From Bordetella parapertussis (GTDB lineage Bacteria; Pseudomonadota; Gammaproteobacteria; Burkholderiales; Burkholderiaceae_B), in the NCBI GenBank assembly GCA_945897365.1, contig CAMDFD010000025.1:1-33278 (forward strand): DNA of 33,278 bases, given 5' to 3'. The notes under the pieces are model-generated. The model was not told the DNA's origin, did no database searches, and worked only from the letters and a program-made list of their open reading frames with translations. A program made the translations under genes and the position numbers. Shown here piece by piece: positions 24,532 through 32,067 of the stretch (positions are counted from its first letter, which is position 1; each line of letters opens with the position of its first letter).

Positions 24532-25236
24532 ATGAATGATCCGCGTCCCACACTATCACGCAGTCCCTACCAAACGGGTCCAGCCGAGGTCGTGCGCAAC
24601 CGGGTTTTGCGCAACACCTATTGGCTGCTGGCGCTTTCACTGATTCCAACCGTCCTCGGCGCTGCTGTAGGCATGTATAGCGGTCTCAACCAAGTCATGA
24701 CTGCTAGCCCAGGCACGACCGTCATCGTCTTTCTCATAGGCGCCTTCGGTCTGATGTTTGCCGTCGAGAAAAACAAAGAAAACTCCTTAGGCGTCGGCCT
24801 GTTACTGCTCTTTACCTTCTTCATGGGTCTCATGCTCTCGCGCATGTTGGGCTTTGTCTTGGAAATGAGTAACGGCACGTCCTTGGTCATGTTCGCGTTT
24901 GGCGGCACCGCAGTTGTGTTCGGCGCAATGGCCACACTCGCCACGGCTATCAAGCGCGATCTCTCTGGCCTGAGCAAGTTCATGTTCATCGGCGTCATCG
25001 TGCTGTTGCTCGCAAGCGTTGCCAACATCTTCTTGCAGATTCCTGCACTAATGTTGACGGTCTCCGTTCTGGCCATCGTGGTGTTTTCGGCCTTTATGCT
25101 GATCGATCTGCAGCGTGTCGTGAATGGCGGTGAGACGAACTATGTTTCAGCGACCTTGGCGATTTACCTCGACGTCTATAACGTCTTTGCAAACTTGCTT
25201 GCTATCCTTGGTATTTTTGGCGGCAGTCGCGACTAA
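24532..25236 (+). CDS. Bax inhibitor-1 / YccA family membrane protein
   Basis: A 234-residue protein with about seven transmembrane helices from residue 28 to the C-terminus and a short polar N-terminus. The C-terminal block FSAFMLIDLQRVVNGGETNYVSATLAIYLDVYNVFANLLAILG holds the conserved Asp residues of the BI-1 (TMBIM) pore, of which the bacterial example is YetJ, a pH-sensitive calcium leak; YccA modulates FtsH. A strong AAAGGAG ribosome site precedes the ATG. A typical terminator follows 25 bp after its stop, so it is a single-gene unit. Confidence 0.95.
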   Translation: MNDPRPTLSRSPYQTGPAEVVRNRVLRNTYWLLALSLIPTVLGAAVGMYSGLNQVMTASPGTTVIVFLIGAFGLMFAVEKNKENSLGVGLLLLFTFFMGLMLSRMLGFVLEMSNGTSLVMFAFGGTAVVFGAMATLATAIKRDLSGLSKFMFIGVIVLLLASVANIFLQIPALMLTVSVLAIVVFSAFMLIDLQRVVNGGETNYVSATLAIYLDVYNVFANLLAILGIFGGSRD

Positions 25237-25261
25237 GCGACTCACTGCAGTATGCTTTTAG

Positions 25262-25283
25262 GCCCACTTCGGTGGGCTTTTTC
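25262..25283 (+). terminator. Intrinsic terminator of the BI-1 gene
   Basis: GCCCAC (25262-25267), loop TTCG, GTGGGC (25272-25277), then TTTTTC and more T. A textbook terminator with a stable tetraloop; its T run leads straight into the structured repeat at 25296. Confidence 0.92.
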
Positions 25284-25295
25284 TTTTTCTGTTTT

Positions 25296-25498
25296 GTTTT
25301 AAAGGGAGGCCTACGGTACGTCAAACCGATGCTGGGTCCGGGCGAAGCCCGGACTTCCCTGCGCCCAAGCTTGAGCACATCGCACAACGCCCAAACTCGC
25401 CCCAAGGGGCTCAGACAAGGGCGTTGTTCATGCGATGCGCTCTGCGTTGGGCTTGGCTGCGCTGACGGTTTGATGCACCGTAGGCCTCCCTTTAAAAC
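25296..25498 (+). repeat. Large structured repeat, copy A (about 203 nt)
   Basis: The whole element folds on itself. P1: a 33-bp outer stem of 25296-25328 with 25466-25498, perfect except for two G-U-compatible positions. P2: GTCCGGGC / GCCCGGAC (25336-25343 with 25347-25354) around GAA. P3: GCGCCC region with GTTGGGC, imperfect. P4: CATCGC-ACAACGCCC with GGGCGTTGT plus GCGATG, with a 4-nt bulge. P5: GCCC/GGGC at 25399-25410. The string TTGGCTGCGCTGA after P3 is unpaired. The core matches copy B (minus strand, 26428-26627) almost base for base, while P1 and P3 differ but still pair. There is no plausible gene inside. It fills most of the 330-bp gap between the BI-1 gene and the isomerase gene. 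Identity as RNA, mobile DNA or both is unknown. Confidence 0.9.
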
Positions 25499-25566
25499 GA
25501 AGCGAAGATAAACCGAATACCAACCTTAAATACAAAGCAAAGACACATCTTCACCCGACCAATGCA

Positions 25567-26313
25567 TTACTTCTTTTTATTTAAAAACGAAGCAAACGCC
25601 GCTTGCGCTTCTTCTGATTTCAAACGCTCATTGAAATGCGCCCATTCATAATCAAATGCAGCATGAATCTGTGGCCTTAGGCTGTGCTTGAGCATACGCT
25701 TGGATGTTTGAAGCGCTTGGGGCGGGAGCACGGCAAGCTCGTTTGCAACGGCCTGTGCATCGTGAAGCGCCTGGCCAGGTGCACTTAGAGCGGTAATAAA
25801 GTCCGCATCCAAGGCCTCCTGTGCACTAAAGGGTCGGCCACGCAGCAACCAGTCCGTGGCACGACGTGACCCGACGATTTGCGCCATCAGCATGCTGGAA
25901 GCACCTTCGGGACATAACCCAAGTGGCACGAAAGGAATTTTAAATGTGACATTTTCTGCCGCATAAATAAAGTCACAATGCTGCAACAACGTGACACCAA
26001 TGCCGATCGCACTCCCTTCAACCGCCACCACAATCGGCAAATCACAATCCGCCAAACTACGAAGGAATTTAATTCCGGCACTATCCCCATCGGGCCGAGG
26101 CGCTTGAAAGTCTTTAAGATCATTACCCGCAGTGAAATAGTTTTCAGCACCCGTTAAAACAATCGCCCGTACGTCCTTATCCTGTCCCGCTCCCAAAATC
26201 TGTTCAGCAAGCCCAAGATAAGTCGCAACATCCAAAGCATTCCGACGCTCTGGACGATTAATCGTCAGAGTCAACACCCCATTATTTTTTTCCGCAAGCA
26301 CAGTTTGGTTCAT
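25567..26313 (-). CDS. Enoyl-CoA hydratase/isomerase family protein, ECI2-like
   Basis: A 248-residue crotonase-fold enzyme. The CoA and oxyanion-hole segments are FTAGNDLKDF (60-69) and VEGSAIGIGVTLLQHCDF (98-115). The two catalytic glutamates of classical hydratases are missing: a Thr replaces the first, and Phe128 (IPFVPLG) stands where the second would be. Instead Glu136 in GLCPEGASS matches the catalytic Glu of Delta3-Delta2-enoyl-CoA isomerase (ECI2 type, PEGCSS). It is therefore better called an isomerase than a hydratase, by motif comparison from memory. A longer frame to 26427 is rejected because MNQTVLAEKNN begins the fold; the ribosome site (GGAA) is weak. It is a single gene bracketed by the two inverted structured repeats. 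Confidence 0.85.
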   Translation of the reverse strand: MNQTVLAEKNNGVLTLTINRPERRNALDVATYLGLAEQILGAGQDKDVRAIVLTGAENYFTAGNDLKDFQAPRPDGDSAGIKFLRSLADCDLPIVVAVEGSAIGIGVTLLQHCDFIYAAENVTFKIPFVPLGLCPEGASSMLMAQIVGSRRATDWLLRGRPFSAQEALDADFITALSAPGQALHDAQAVANELAVLPPQALQTSKRMLKHSLRPQIHAAFDYEWAHFNERLKSEEAQAAFASFLNKKK

Positions 26314-26427
26314 CGAAATCGTTCCGAATCTATAAAGACATTGATGATAAGTGGATAAGTGATCATGAACAATAAATGAACATAAACAAGTTTGTAGCCC
26401 AAAACGCCAAAATTTGAGGGCAAACAA

Positions 26428-26627
26428 CTCTTGAGGGTCAAAGAAGCGTATCAGACCGTCAGCGCAGCCAAGCCTCGTCCTAAAATCATCGCATCAACAA
26501 CGCCCTTGTCTGAGCCCCGAAGGGGCGAGTTTGGGCGTTGTGCGATGATCTTAGGACGGGGCGCAGGGCAGTCCAGGCAAAGCCTGGACCCAGCACCGGT
26601 CTGACACGCTTCTTTGACCCTCAAGAG
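26428..26627 (-). repeat. Large structured repeat, copy B (about 200 nt), inverted relative to copy A
   Basis: Read on the minus strand this is the same element as copy A. Its 31-bp outer stem (26428-26458 with 26597-26627) has one G-U-compatible mismatch and a sequence unrelated to that of copy A, apart from the innermost TCAGACCG. P2 is GTCCAGGC / GCCTGGAC, a compensatory change against copy A. P3 (CCGTCCTAAGATCATCGC with its partner) also differs from copy A but pairs over about 20 bp. P4 and P5 and the unpaired strings CTCAGACAA and TTGGCTGCGCTGA are shared. It occupies half of the 400-bp gap between the isomerase gene and the hydrolase gene; 26314-26427 and 26628-26713 are presumably the two promoters, without clear boxes. 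Confidence 0.9.
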
Positions 26628-26713
26628 CCTCCACCTCAAAATACACCCCCACAAGATCTCTTGACGCTGCCAACAACCTCATGCAAAGCTAACCCCCTAC
26701 TTAGGAGAACTTA

Positions 26714-27598
26714 ATGCTGACCTTAAAAACCGACGATGGTGTTGATCTAGTCTACGAAACCTATGGTTCGGGCACCCCGATTGTTTTTGTCCACGAATTT
26801 GCCGGACACAAAGAAAGCTGGGAACCCCAAGTGCGTCATTTCGCGCGGCAACATCAAGTGATTACCTACAACGCACGCGGCTACCCTCCCTCAGCCGTAC
26901 CACCCAATGTTTCTTCTTACTCACAAAATCGCGCCGTTGCAGACATTATTGCCGTGATGGATCATCTAAACATTCAAAAAGCCCACATTGTTGGTTTATC
27001 GATGGGTGGCTTTGCCACGCTGCATTTTGGTCTACAGCATCCCGATCGCGCCTTGTCCTTATGCGTCGCAGGTTGTGGTTATGGCGCCGAACTCGACCAG
27101 CAAGAGCAATTTAAAAAAGAAGCCGAAGCCAGCGCCGACATGCTGCTCAAGCAAGGCATGAAAGCCTTTGTAGACAAATATGCGCATGGACCAACCCGCA
27201 TTCCTTTTGAACGCGCCGATCCTCATGGCTTTGCTGAATTTAAACAGCAGTTTTACGGGCACTCGGCCCTTGGCTCAGCCAACACTCAACTCGGTGTACA
27301 ACGTGAGCGTCCTTCGCTCTACAACCTTAAAGAAAAACTCGCTAAACTCACTGTACCCACATTGATTTTTAACGGTGACGAAGACTGGCCCTGCCTCGCA
27401 CCAGGTCTGATGCTCAAGCAAACGATTCCTTCAGCCGCCTTAGCGATTTTGCCCAATTGTGGTCATACGATGAATATCGAAATGCCCAATGAGTTCAACC
27501 ATGTCTTAGGCAACTTCATTGGACATGCTGAAAGCGGTCGTTGGCCGATGCGCGACCCACGTGCAATGGTCACCTCGATCACTGGCATCAAGGATTAA
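26714..27598 (+). CDS. Alpha/beta hydrolase (3-oxoadipate enol-lactonase-like)
   Basis: A 294-residue alpha/beta hydrolase. The nucleophile Ser96 is in the elbow GLSMGG, the acid is Asp222 or Asp224 (FNGDEDWPC), and the His is His251 (PNCGHTMNIE). VFVHEFAGHKESWEPQ (24-39) is the oxyanion-hole region. It resembles enol-lactone hydrolases and carbon-carbon bond hydrolases of aromatic catabolism; the exact reaction is unknown. A strong TAGGAG ribosome site precedes the ATG. The stop TAA overlaps the next ATG by one base (TAATG), so it is translationally coupled to the NMT1/THI5-like gene. Confidence 0.9.
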   Translation: MLTLKTDDGVDLVYETYGSGTPIVFVHEFAGHKESWEPQVRHFARQHQVITYNARGYPPSAVPPNVSSYSQNRAVADIIAVMDHLNIQKAHIVGLSMGGFATLHFGLQHPDRALSLCVAGCGYGAELDQQEQFKKEAEASADMLLKQGMKAFVDKYAHGPTRIPFERADPHGFAEFKQQFYGHSALGSANTQLGVQRERPSLYNLKEKLAKLTVPTLIFNGDEDWPCLAPGLMLKQTIPSAALAILPNCGHTMNIEMPNEFNHVLGNFIGHAESGRWPMRDPRAMVTSITGIKD

Positions 27599-28509
27599 TG
27601 CCCTCCGTCATGACACTCACATTGGCTGAAAATTTTAGGGCTATTTTTTATACGCCCTTTTATTTACTCAAAGCACTCGGTCTGGCCGAACAGGCCGGTC
27701 TAGAGCTGAGATGGTTGCCGCCGGGCTCGCCTGGCGGCGCGATTGATGCGATTAAAAATGGTACCGTAGATTTGACTTGGGGAGGTCCCATGCGTGTGAT
27801 GAAAGATCACGACACGACGCCCTCCAACGGACAATCCCTCTTGTGTTTTGGTGAAGTCGTCTCACGCGATCCCTTCTTTTTGCTCGGTAAAAAGCATCTC
27901 GGCCGCTTCGAACTTGCTCAGCTCAGGCAGCTTCGCTTGGCTCAAGTTTCAGAGGTCCCGACCCCTTGGTTATGCCTGCAGGCGGATCTGCGGGATCTGG
28001 GATTGAATGTTTCAGAAATTGAGGACGCACTCACACGCGGCTTGAGTATGTCCGAACAAATCCAGGCACTTAAAGCGGGCACAATCGATGTCGTTCAACT
28101 CTTTGAGCCGGTCGCAAGCGAGTTATTATCCGACCCAGCTTATCAAATCCTTTATGCTGCACATACTCGCGGCCCTACGGTTTACACCACCTTGATATGC
28201 TCTCGCGATGGCTGGAAAAAAAACCATGTCGCCTTTACCGCGCTGAGAGATATTTTGGGTGAGTTGCAGAAATGGATGCACACACAAACGCCCGCCACGA
28301 TTGCAAGTCACGTTCAAAGCTTCTTTCCAGAGCTGAGCATTCAACAACTCGAGAGCGCTCTTGAACGTTATTTACACAATGATGTCTGGGCTCAGTCGCC
28401 CGAGATGTCCAAAGCTGGTTTTGACAGATTATCCTATAGCCTGCAGAGTGGTGGTTTCATTCGTACGCAGATTGACTTTGCATCTTGCATCACACCTTTA
28501 GACATATAA
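27598..28509 (+). CDS. NMT1/THI5-like substrate-binding-fold protein lacking a signal peptide
   Basis: A 303-residue protein with the periplasmic-binding fold of the NMT1/THI5/SsuA family: AENFRAIFYTPFYLLKALGLAEQAGLEL near the N-terminus, then a GAIDAIKNGTVDLTWGGP box, which is the usual ligand-site region. Unlike normal transporter receptors it has no hydrophobic signal peptide, whether translation begins at 27598 or at the ATG at 27610. No ABC permease or ATPase gene is near. It may therefore be a cytoplasmic binding or enzyme protein working with the coupled hydrolase upstream. The next gene, a Bug receptor, begins 29 bp after its stop. Confidence 0.82.
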   Translation: MPSVMTLTLAENFRAIFYTPFYLLKALGLAEQAGLELRWLPPGSPGGAIDAIKNGTVDLTWGGPMRVMKDHDTTPSNGQSLLCFGEVVSRDPFFLLGKKHLGRFELAQLRQLRLAQVSEVPTPWLCLQADLRDLGLNVSEIEDALTRGLSMSEQIQALKAGTIDVVQLFEPVASELLSDPAYQILYAAHTRGPTVYTTLICSRDGWKKNHVAFTALRDILGELQKWMHTQTPATIASHVQSFFPELSIQQLESALERYLHNDVWAQSPEMSKAGFDRLSYSLQSGGFIRTQIDFASCITPLDI

Positions 28510-28538
28510 AACATCTAGCCTTTTACGGAGTTCTGCAT

Positions 28539-29528
28539 ATGAATACTTTTCGCCTCACTCGATGGTTAGCCGCCTCGGTCGCCAGTCTTGGTTTGCTTCA
28601 CAGCGCTGCCCAAGCGCAGACACCAGCGCTCTATCCTAGTCGTCAACTCCAGTTAATTGTCCCCTTCCCCGCGGGCGGACCGACTGATATCGTGGCGCGA
28701 CTCTATGCACAACAACTGTCAAAACTCGCGGGACAGCCCGTCGTTGTTGAAAACATGGCCGGTGCTGCAGGGATGATTGGCACACAAAATGCCGTGCGTG
28801 CCGAACCCAACGGCTACACCATTCTTTTTAGTACCGCCAGCACCAGCGTGATGAACGAAGTGGTACGTAAAAAAGTGCCTTATAACTTCCAGAAAGATTT
28901 CTCGATGATCGGTTTAATCGCCGATGCACCTCACCTATTGGTGGTCGGCGTCTCCGTTCCGGTTAACAACGTAGCCGAACTCATCGCACTCGCGAAAAAA
29001 GAACCTGGCAAACTGAGCTATTCCTCAGCAGGTACAGGCAGCATCGTACAGATGGGTGCCGAACTCTTTCGCACTCAAACCGGTACCGAACTCATGCACG
29101 TCCCCTACAAAGGGGGTGCCCCCGCGACCTTGGCTGTTTTGCGTGGCGAAGTCACCCTCAACGTGAACGATCTGAGTACCTTCCAGGCTCAAATCGCCGA
29201 AGGCAAACTCAAGCCCTTGGCTGTTGCACATACCAGTCGCCTGAAGCCCTTACCAAATGTGCCGACCTTTACAGAACTCGGCATGCCAGGGATTGTGTCA
29301 AGCTCTTGGTGGGGCATTGCTGTTCCCGTCAAAACACCTGCTGCGATTCAAACAAAGTTGCGCGAGTGGAATCAAAAAATTGTCACAAACCCAGAATATG
29401 TTGCCCGCCTGGCTGAAATGGCGTTCGAACCTATCAACATAACACCCGATCAAACAAAAGTCTTTATCGATGCCGAGATCAAAAAATGGCAAGCAGTCGC
29501 AAAAGCTGCCAACATTCAATTGGATTAA
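28539..29528 (+). CDS. Bug-family (TctC-type) periplasmic solute-binding protein
   Basis: A 329-residue receptor of the tripartite tricarboxylate transporter family. A signal peptide ends at SAAQAQ (about residue 27). The N-terminal signature LIVPFPAGGPTDIVARL, the ENMAGAAGMIGTQNAVRAEPNGYTIL block and the FKGGAPATLAVLRGEV-like hinge segment are standard; these proteins bind carboxylates such as di- and tricarboxylic or aromatic acids. A GGAG site lies 9 nt before the ATG at 28539; an earlier in-frame ATG at 28485 is rejected as it would bury the signal peptide. No TctA/TctB genes are present. It is 29 bp behind the NMT1-like gene and 2 bp before the RraA-family gene. Confidence 0.93.
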   Translation: MNTFRLTRWLAASVASLGLLHSAAQAQTPALYPSRQLQLIVPFPAGGPTDIVARLYAQQLSKLAGQPVVVENMAGAAGMIGTQNAVRAEPNGYTILFSTASTSVMNEVVRKKVPYNFQKDFSMIGLIADAPHLLVVGVSVPVNNVAELIALAKKEPGKLSYSSAGTGSIVQMGAELFRTQTGTELMHVPYKGGAPATLAVLRGEVTLNVNDLSTFQAQIAEGKLKPLAVAHTSRLKPLPNVPTFTELGMPGIVSSSWWGIAVPVKTPAAIQTKLREWNQKIVTNPEYVARLAEMAFEPINITPDQTKVFIDAEIKKWQAVAKAANIQLD

Positions 29529-29530
29529 TC

Positions 29531-30193
29531 ATGACGGACACTTCTTCCATTTTGCGTGCTCTAGAGGCGCTAGATACCAATACAGTATCTGACGCACTCG
29601 ACTTCATGAGCTTGCCTGGAGCAACCTTTGGTTTGAGGCCCTTATGGGATTGCCCTAAAATCGTCGGCCGTGCGGCGACGATTTTGTTGGGTCCCAAACA
29701 AGGTACAGCACCCACGGTGCATCTGATCACTCCCGTGATCACCAGCATCACGACCGACGACAAAATCCTAGTGATCGCGGGTGGCCCCGAAGGTATTTCC
29801 TGCTGGGGCGATATTCTGGCAAACGCTTCAAAGATGAAAGGCATCAGGGGCTCTGTCATCGATGGCGTCAGTCGCGACATCGAAGGCAGCGAGTCTATCG
29901 GCTACCCCGTCTATGGACGTGGCGTGACAATGATTAGCGCACGCAATCGCATCATCCAGATCGATTCAGGCAACCCTGTGCAAATGGCGGGTGTGACCGT
30001 TCATGAAAATGATTACGTGATTGCGGATCGCTGTGGCACCGTATTTGTACCGGCAGCCAAAATCGAGGAAGTGATTGCTTTAGGTCAGCGCATTGCCGCC
30101 CGTCAGGACGGCATGGTGCAAGCTGTGCGAGCCGGACAGTCTGTCGAAGAAGTCATGCATGACAAAAAGTTTGAGGCTATCCGGCACGGCTAA
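29531..30193 (+). CDS. RraA-family protein, 4-hydroxy-4-methyl-2-oxoglutarate aldolase-like
   Basis: A 220-residue protein of the RraA/HMG aldolase fold. GGPEGISCWGDILANASKMKGIRGSVIDGVSRDIEG includes the metal-binding Arg-Asp pair (SRD) and the glycine-rich PEG loop. Family members are either pyruvate-releasing aldolases of aromatic ring degradation (protocatechuate 4,5-cleavage) or regulators of RNase E (RraA). The neighbours (hydrolase, Bug receptors) favour the catabolic aldolase or decarboxylase role. The ATG at 29531 is 2 bp after the Bug stop; the frame upstream is just read-through of that gene. Its stop is 5 bp from that of the convergent SDR gene, leaving no room for a terminator. 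Confidence 0.88.
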   Translation: MTDTSSILRALEALDTNTVSDALDFMSLPGATFGLRPLWDCPKIVGRAATILLGPKQGTAPTVHLITPVITSITTDDKILVIAGGPEGISCWGDILANASKMKGIRGSVIDGVSRDIEGSESIGYPVYGRGVTMISARNRIIQIDSGNPVQMAGVTVHENDYVIADRCGTVFVPAAKIEEVIALGQRIAARQDGMVQAVRAGQSVEEVMHDKKFEAIRHG

Positions 30194-30198
30194 ACACC

Positions 30199-30921
30199 TC
30201 ATGCGGTCAGGCCGACCGTCATCCCGCCGCAGACATACAACAGTTGGCCTGTCAAAAATCCTGCTTTGCGATCTAAAAACATACGGACCACGTGGGCGAT
30301 TTCCTCAGGTTCGCCAAAGCGTCCCACAGGAATCGATTCTGCAATCTTTTTAGTTTGAGGCAAATCAGGCGGATTGTTCGCTAAAAAAAACTCTGTCGCA
30401 ATCGGTCCCGGAGCAATCGTATTGACAGTAATGCCGTCAGCCGCTGTCTCCAAAGCCCAGGTGCGGGTCATCCCCGCCAAGCCCGCCTTGGTACCCCCAT
30501 AGATCGTCCGTCCGGACTTTCCGAGTGCGGCACGACTGCCAATGTTGACAATGCGGCCAAACTTATTGGCGCGCATCGCCGGCAAGACGGCCTGCGTCAT
30601 GATCAATGGTGCAATCATGTTGAGCGACATCATGTCCTCGATTTGCTCGACTGTGATATCCTCGATCTTGCCGAGATGAATCATGCCGGCATTATTGACG
30701 AGGTTGAGGATGTCTTTTTTAGCGGCCCAGTCAAACGCAGCCTCGCGGGCGCGTTTGGGATCGCCGAGATCGACGGATTCAAAAATTTCTCCAGGCAACA
30801 ACTGCGCAGGTGCAGTCCGACTGAAATTGATGACTTCATAGCCATCTTCAATCAGTGACTGCACCACAGCGCGACCAATCCCCCGGCTACCGCCGGTCAC
30901 GAGTGCTGTGGTGCCTGTCAT
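30199..30921 (-). CDS. Short-chain dehydrogenase/reductase (FabG-like)
   Basis: A 240-residue classical SDR. The NAD(P) motif is TGGSRGIGR (8-16), the NNAG box and the catalytic Ser (NIGSRAA) with YxxxK (IYGGTKAGL) are intact. The C-terminal GGMTVG fits family length. The Ser-Arg after the Gly in the cofactor motif suggests NADP(H). Substrate: a 3-hydroxy or 3-oxo acid or alcohol; the surroundings suggest a catabolic dehydrogenase rather than fatty acid synthesis. The ATG at 30921 is 1 bp after the stop of the Bug gene upstream, with an AAGG site; the extended frame to 31050 is inside that gene. Confidence 0.92.
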   Translation of the reverse strand: MTGTTALVTGGSRGIGRAVVQSLIEDGYEVINFSRTAPAQLLPGEIFESVDLGDPKRAREAAFDWAAKKDILNLVNNAGMIHLGKIEDITVEQIEDMMSLNMIAPLIMTQAVLPAMRANKFGRIVNIGSRAALGKSGRTIYGGTKAGLAGMTRTWALETAADGITVNTIAPGPIATEFFLANNPPDLPQTKKIAESIPVGRFGEPEEIAHVVRMFLDRKAGFLTGQLLYVCGGMTVGLTA

Positions 30922-30922
30922 T

Positions 30923-31912
30923 TTATTGCGCCTTAATGTCGCGTTCTTTGATGAGCTTGCCCCACTTGGCACGCTCGGCCGCTTCGAACTTGGCCAAATC
31001 AGGTCCAAACAAGTTGCCGGGAACCGCCGCCAGACGCTGATAAGCCTCAATGACTTTGGCCGATTTCAAGCCAACACGTGCAGCTTCGATCAGCTTGTCC
31101 ATCACAGGCTGTGGTGTGCCCTTTGGAGCGTAGATCGCAAACCAAGCTGTGACATCAAAACCCTTGACACCACCTTCAGCAAAGCTGGGCAAGCTGGGCA
31201 ACATCGGCGTACGCTCAAGCGAAGTCACTGCAATGCCACGCACGCGAGAACCATCTTTAATCTGAGCGATCGAGCCTGAAAGGTTATCAAACAACAAATC
31301 AATCTGACCGCCGATCAAAGCAGGCATCGAGGCTGATACACCTTTGAAAGGTACATGGAGTAATTCAACACCCGCCATCGCCTCAAAATATGCACCTGTC
31401 AAATGCGGTGACGAACCGATACCGGGGGTGCCGTAGCTCAGTTTTTTATTTCCGGCGGCACGCGCAGCTGTGATCACATCTCCCAGGTTTTTCCATGGGG
31501 AAGTGGCAGACACTACCAAGACGTTCGGTGTGGTGGATACCAGGGCAATCGGGACCAAATCGGTCGCTGGATCAAATTGCATTTGGCTGTAGATAAACTG
31601 ATTGATTGCCTGCGTTCCAATCGTCCCTAAGCCAATCGTGTAACCATCGGGCTTGCTGCGAGCGACTTGCGTCAAGCCGACGTTACCAGCTGCCCCCGGC
31701 TTATTCTCAACAATCACGGTCTGCTTAAGCGTCGCTTCCATCGCCTGAGCGATAGAGCGTCCGAAAATATCTGCTGCACCGGCAGTTGGGTAAGGCACAA
31801 TTAAGGTCACTGGGCGCGTGGGGTAATTTTGCGCGTGGGCAACACCAAGCGTAGCAGATCCCAATGCGAAAGCAGCCGTGATGGCGCGGATGACGAAACG
31901 TGTTGATTTCAT
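30923..31912 (-). CDS. Bug-family periplasmic solute-binding protein (second)
   Basis: A 329-residue receptor with signal peptide ending GVAHAQ (about 28). LIVPYPTAGAADIFGRSIAQ and ENKPGAAGNVGLTQVARSKPDGYTIGLG are the Bug signatures. It differs from the first Bug receptor in the window (28539-29528) in most positions, so they are not a recent duplication and probably bind different acids. A strong AAGGAG site precedes the ATG at 31912. It precedes the SDR gene by 1 bp on the same strand, a two-gene operon likely transcribed from the promoter region at 31913-32067, which it shares with the acyl-CoA ligase on the other strand. Confidence 0.94.
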   Translation of the reverse strand: MKSTRFVIRAITAAFALGSATLGVAHAQNYPTRPVTLIVPYPTAGAADIFGRSIAQAMEATLKQTVIVENKPGAAGNVGLTQVARSKPDGYTIGLGTIGTQAINQFIYSQMQFDPATDLVPIALVSTTPNVLVVSATSPWKNLGDVITAARAAGNKKLSYGTPGIGSSPHLTGAYFEAMAGVELLHVPFKGVSASMPALIGGQIDLLFDNLSGSIAQIKDGSRVRGIAVTSLERTPMLPSLPSFAEGGVKGFDVTAWFAIYAPKGTPQPVMDKLIEAARVGLKSAKVIEAYQRLAAVPGNLFGPDLAKFEAAERAKWGKLIKERDIKAQ

Positions 31913-31990
31913 AGTTTCTTGCTCCTTTAGATATACGCTTTTGGTGAAGCGTTTGTCATTCGTAATATTCAAAAAAAGTGCGTAAATTAG

Positions 31991-32023
31991 TACTATAGTA
32001 AGAGTTCTACAGGATCACTATAG
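31991..32023. promoter_or_regulatory. Repeated CTATAG motif in a divergent promoter region
   Basis: TACTATAGTA (31991-32000) is a perfect 10-bp palindrome, and ACTATAG recurs at 32017-32023, so CTATAG occurs twice 25 bp apart. The region lies between the second Bug gene and the acyl-CoA ligase gene. It is a candidate operator shared by both transcripts; the bound regulator is not in the window. Confidence 0.35.
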
Positions 32024-32067
32024 CAGCACACAGTCGATCACTGTATAAAGTCCATTTGAGGCAATCC

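Noticed and set aside
25296..25498. Integron attC recombination site
   Set aside because: The element is a long folding palindrome, but the GTTRRRY/RYYYAAC core sites are not at its ends and no integrase or cassette array is near.
25202..25511. Small open frames on both strands within the structured repeat
   Set aside because: They run through the terminator and palindromic arms, and the conservation between the copies follows stems, not codons.
26350..26358. Additional DnaA-box-like sequence (TTATCCACT on the minus strand)
   Set aside because: A single near-match with no partner or other origin features; expected by chance in a window of this size.
25296..26627. Insertion sequence or composite transposon
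   Set aside because: The two inverted elements bracket a metabolic gene, but no transposase frame and no evident target duplication could be seen.
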